A stretch of 64,000 bases of DNA from Macquaria australasica (taxonomy: Eukaryota; Chordata; Actinopteri; Centrarchiformes; Percichthyidae), in NCBI GenBank assembly GCA_005408345.1, contig SEMN01000613.1, forward strand, positions 124,001-188,000, in the 5' to 3' direction. Of the stretch, positions 62,216 to 64,000 are shown piece after piece. Position 1 is the first letter of the stretch. Each line of letters opens with the position of its first letter. A program made the translations under genes and the position numbers. The notes beneath the pieces are model-generated. The model ran no database searches. It was given only the letters and a program-made list of their open reading frames with translations, and was not told the origin of the DNA.

Positions 62216-64000
62216 ATGGCACAGTACGGTGACAGAGGGGGAAGAGGAGGCAGAGGAGGGAGAGGAAGGAGAGGAAATCGTGGTGGAGAGGTGAGAGATT
62301 GCAGCCTTATAAATTGGGATATTGCCTCATCTCTTTAATAGCTCAGGGACTGATTTCTGACTCATGACAGGCGCATTTTGCTATCAAGGCATAAGTATGA
62401 ATTTTGCTTTGCTTGGTATGGTTAAGTCAAGGTCTTATATTTAAACCAGAGCTGTAATTAGAGCTGAATTTGAGTGTGTGTTATGAGTGAGGCCTTCTCC
62501 CCTTCCAGGACAGATATATGCGCCTGTCTAAATCCATGTCTTATGCTCTTCGCCATGGAGCCAACCAGATGGGTCTTCAAATGGGTACAGGTGAGCTGCT
62601 CACAGTCTGGTCCAGGTGACTCAAGTGTCCCTTCACTGGTACTGTCACAGTTTCTGACACAACTTTGGTAGCAAGTATGAACCTTATATTTATTTTTCCA
62701 TTTCAATATAAAGCATTTCAACGGATCCTTTCCTATGATTGCCTTTGTTTTTGAACCAGGCTCTCGGCCTAACATACAGAACAGAAGGAAATGCTGTACA
62801 TAGGCTACCTGTGACAGACAAACTATACACAGTTTGTTCACCCATCAGGTGTTTCACAAATGCTTGCTATAAATGTGTATTGCAGCATTGTTACTATTAG
62901 TTAGAGGTCTGGGCAGGGGCTTTCTTTCTGCATCATTCATAACACCAACATCTGTGTTCTCAGTTTTACAAAATGCTGACCATAGCCATAACAACTCTTA
63001 TGCTCATAGATGGCTTCCTGTTTGTGGAGGAACTCCTGGCTCACCCGCAGTTCCGCTCATACTCACTGGAAGATGTCGAAAGAGTCGTGGCCACAAATGA
63101 CAAGCAGCGCTTCAAGCTTTGCCCCCACCCAGAGGACGGCCGCCTGCAGATTCGAGCCAATCAGGGCCATTCAGTACAGGTATGCGGAGCAGTAGATCTC
63201 AGATGAGGTATTCCTGAAAAGAGACATGTGGAAACCTGCTAATGGCACTGAGAAGGGGATATTTAATTTCGTCAGAAGACCAGCATGCCAGGATGTATTA
63301 TCACCCAGGGTAGATGCTGTAGTTAGATGCCCAATCTGTGTCTTACATATGTGTGTGGTAGAGTGTGAGTGAATGAAAGACAGTTTTCTAGAAATTATAT
63401 GTGCCCTCTGGACCCAGTGGAGGTGGTGGGAGGCAGGAGAATGGTGGCCAAGCTATCATCACTACTGGAGAACACTTCCCACCCCCTACATGTCACTCTA
63501 TCAGCACTGGGCAGCTCCTTCAGCGACCGGCTGCTCCACCTGCGGTGTCTGAAGGAGAGGTACCGTAGGTCCTTCCTGCCTGCTGCTGTCAGACTCTATA
63601 ATCAGTACAACTCCCGTAATCTACACACACTGTCAGTGTGCAGACTATTCACTACTATACTTCATCTGCTGCTGTGCATTATCTTCATACATATATTGTA
63701 TTCATGATGTTATCTACTTCATATGTTGCTGTGAAATATTTTTCATATACATGTATATTATATATGTGCAATATTTTTATCTTATCTATTTGTTCATACT
63801 TACAACTGCACTCAGTCACTCTATTATTTATTTCTGTCTATACTGTGTATAGGACTATTTTTCTATTTTTCTATTTATTTTTATTGTATTTCTATATATG
63901 ACACTTTTGCTGGCTGCTGCAACGCTAAAAATTTCCCCGCTGTGGGACAATAAAGGCTTATCTTATCTTATCTTATCTTATCTTACACTGCACATTTACT
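62216..64000 (+). CDS. trpt1: tRNA 2'-phosphotransferase 1, 5' part only
   Basis: TRPT1/Tpt1/KptA enzymes transfer a 2'-phosphate from RNA to NAD+, as in the last step of fungal tRNA splicing. Exons 62216-62290, 62509-62590 and 63010-63179 join in phase. Exon 1 encodes MAQYGDRGG followed by an RGG-type Arg/Gly tail. Exon 2 has the family hallmark RLSKSMSYALRHGANQMGL, including the conserved R-H-G. Exon 3 encodes DGFLFVEELLAHPQF, VERVVATNDKQRFKL and RIRANQGHS-type sequence (LQIRANQGHSVQ). The NAD-binding C-terminal half is not in the window; the gene continues beyond 64000. Intron 3 contains a LINE fragment. Confidence 0.93.
63369..63986 (+). mobile_element. 3' end of a non-LTR retrotransposon (L2/CR1-like)
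   Basis: The translation at 63369-63707 contains SSFSDRLLHLRCLKERYRRS and FLPAAVRLYNQ, a sequence I know from the C terminus of fish LINE reverse-transcriptase ORFs. It is followed by an AT-rich 3' UTR, GGGACAATAAAGGC and a (TTATC)n tail (63957-63985). The 5' truncation and tandem tail are typical of LINE copies. The frame is a fragment with no catalytic domain. Located in trpt1 intron 3. Confidence 0.75.

Noticed and set aside
1..64000. CRISPR array, bacterial operon, phage or integron
   Set aside because: The window is plainly vertebrate, with split genes and fish repeats; the tandem repeats seen are microsatellites.

Overview
The window looks like a piece of a teleost fish chromosome. The genes are split into many short exons with GT-AG introns. 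The deduced proteins match vertebrate autophagy, mRNA-export, lipid-droplet and inositol-kinase families. The introns and spacers hold typical fish repeats: CA/GT microsatellites, hAT-like non-autonomous elements with 8-bp duplications, a tRNA-derived SINE, and LINE 3' ends with short tandem tails. The species cannot be named from the sequence. All family assignments come from recognising the translated exons; no search was run.

Layout, left to right: atg2a (minus, 1293-25299, about 42 coding exons, complete); nxf1 (minus, 27032-36760, 21 coding exons, complete); a CpG-rich stretch with no recognised gene (about 38200-38960); itpkc (minus, 40586-46090, 7 coding exons); bscl2/seipin (minus, 47478-50645, 9 coding exons); rnaseh2c (plus, 53698-55049, 5 coding exons including the ATG exon); zbtb3 (minus, 57796-60514, 2 coding exons); trpt1 (plus, from 62216, first three coding exons, running off the right edge). 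rnaseh2c and zbtb3 are convergent, zbtb3 and trpt1 are divergent from a shared GC-rich promoter region, and bscl2 and rnaseh2c are also divergent.

The genes do not form a pathway. They are a syntenic block: human ATG2A, RNASEH2C and TRPT1 lie at 11q13.1, and NXF1, BSCL2 and ZBTB3 at 11q12.3, while ITPKC is on another human chromosome (19q13). ATG2A and seipin both handle lipid at ER contact sites, but that looks coincidental.

The most notable feature is in nxf1 intron 10 (29616-31976). On the coding strand it carries paired GACGGG-type and CCTAARRCAGG-type motifs with supporting complementarity, the signature of the NXF1-binding constitutive transport element (CTE). The intron also opens with an in-frame stop, as expected for an exported, retained-intron mRNA. 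Other points of interest are a GC-AG intron in itpkc, two 3' splice sites whose upstream tract is a GT repeat (atg2a exon 14, rnaseh2c exon 4), a transposon nested in another transposon right after the zbtb3 stop codon, an acidic insertion and a changed WIPI-binding motif in Atg2a, and an unassigned CpG-rich region with a possible orphan first exon.
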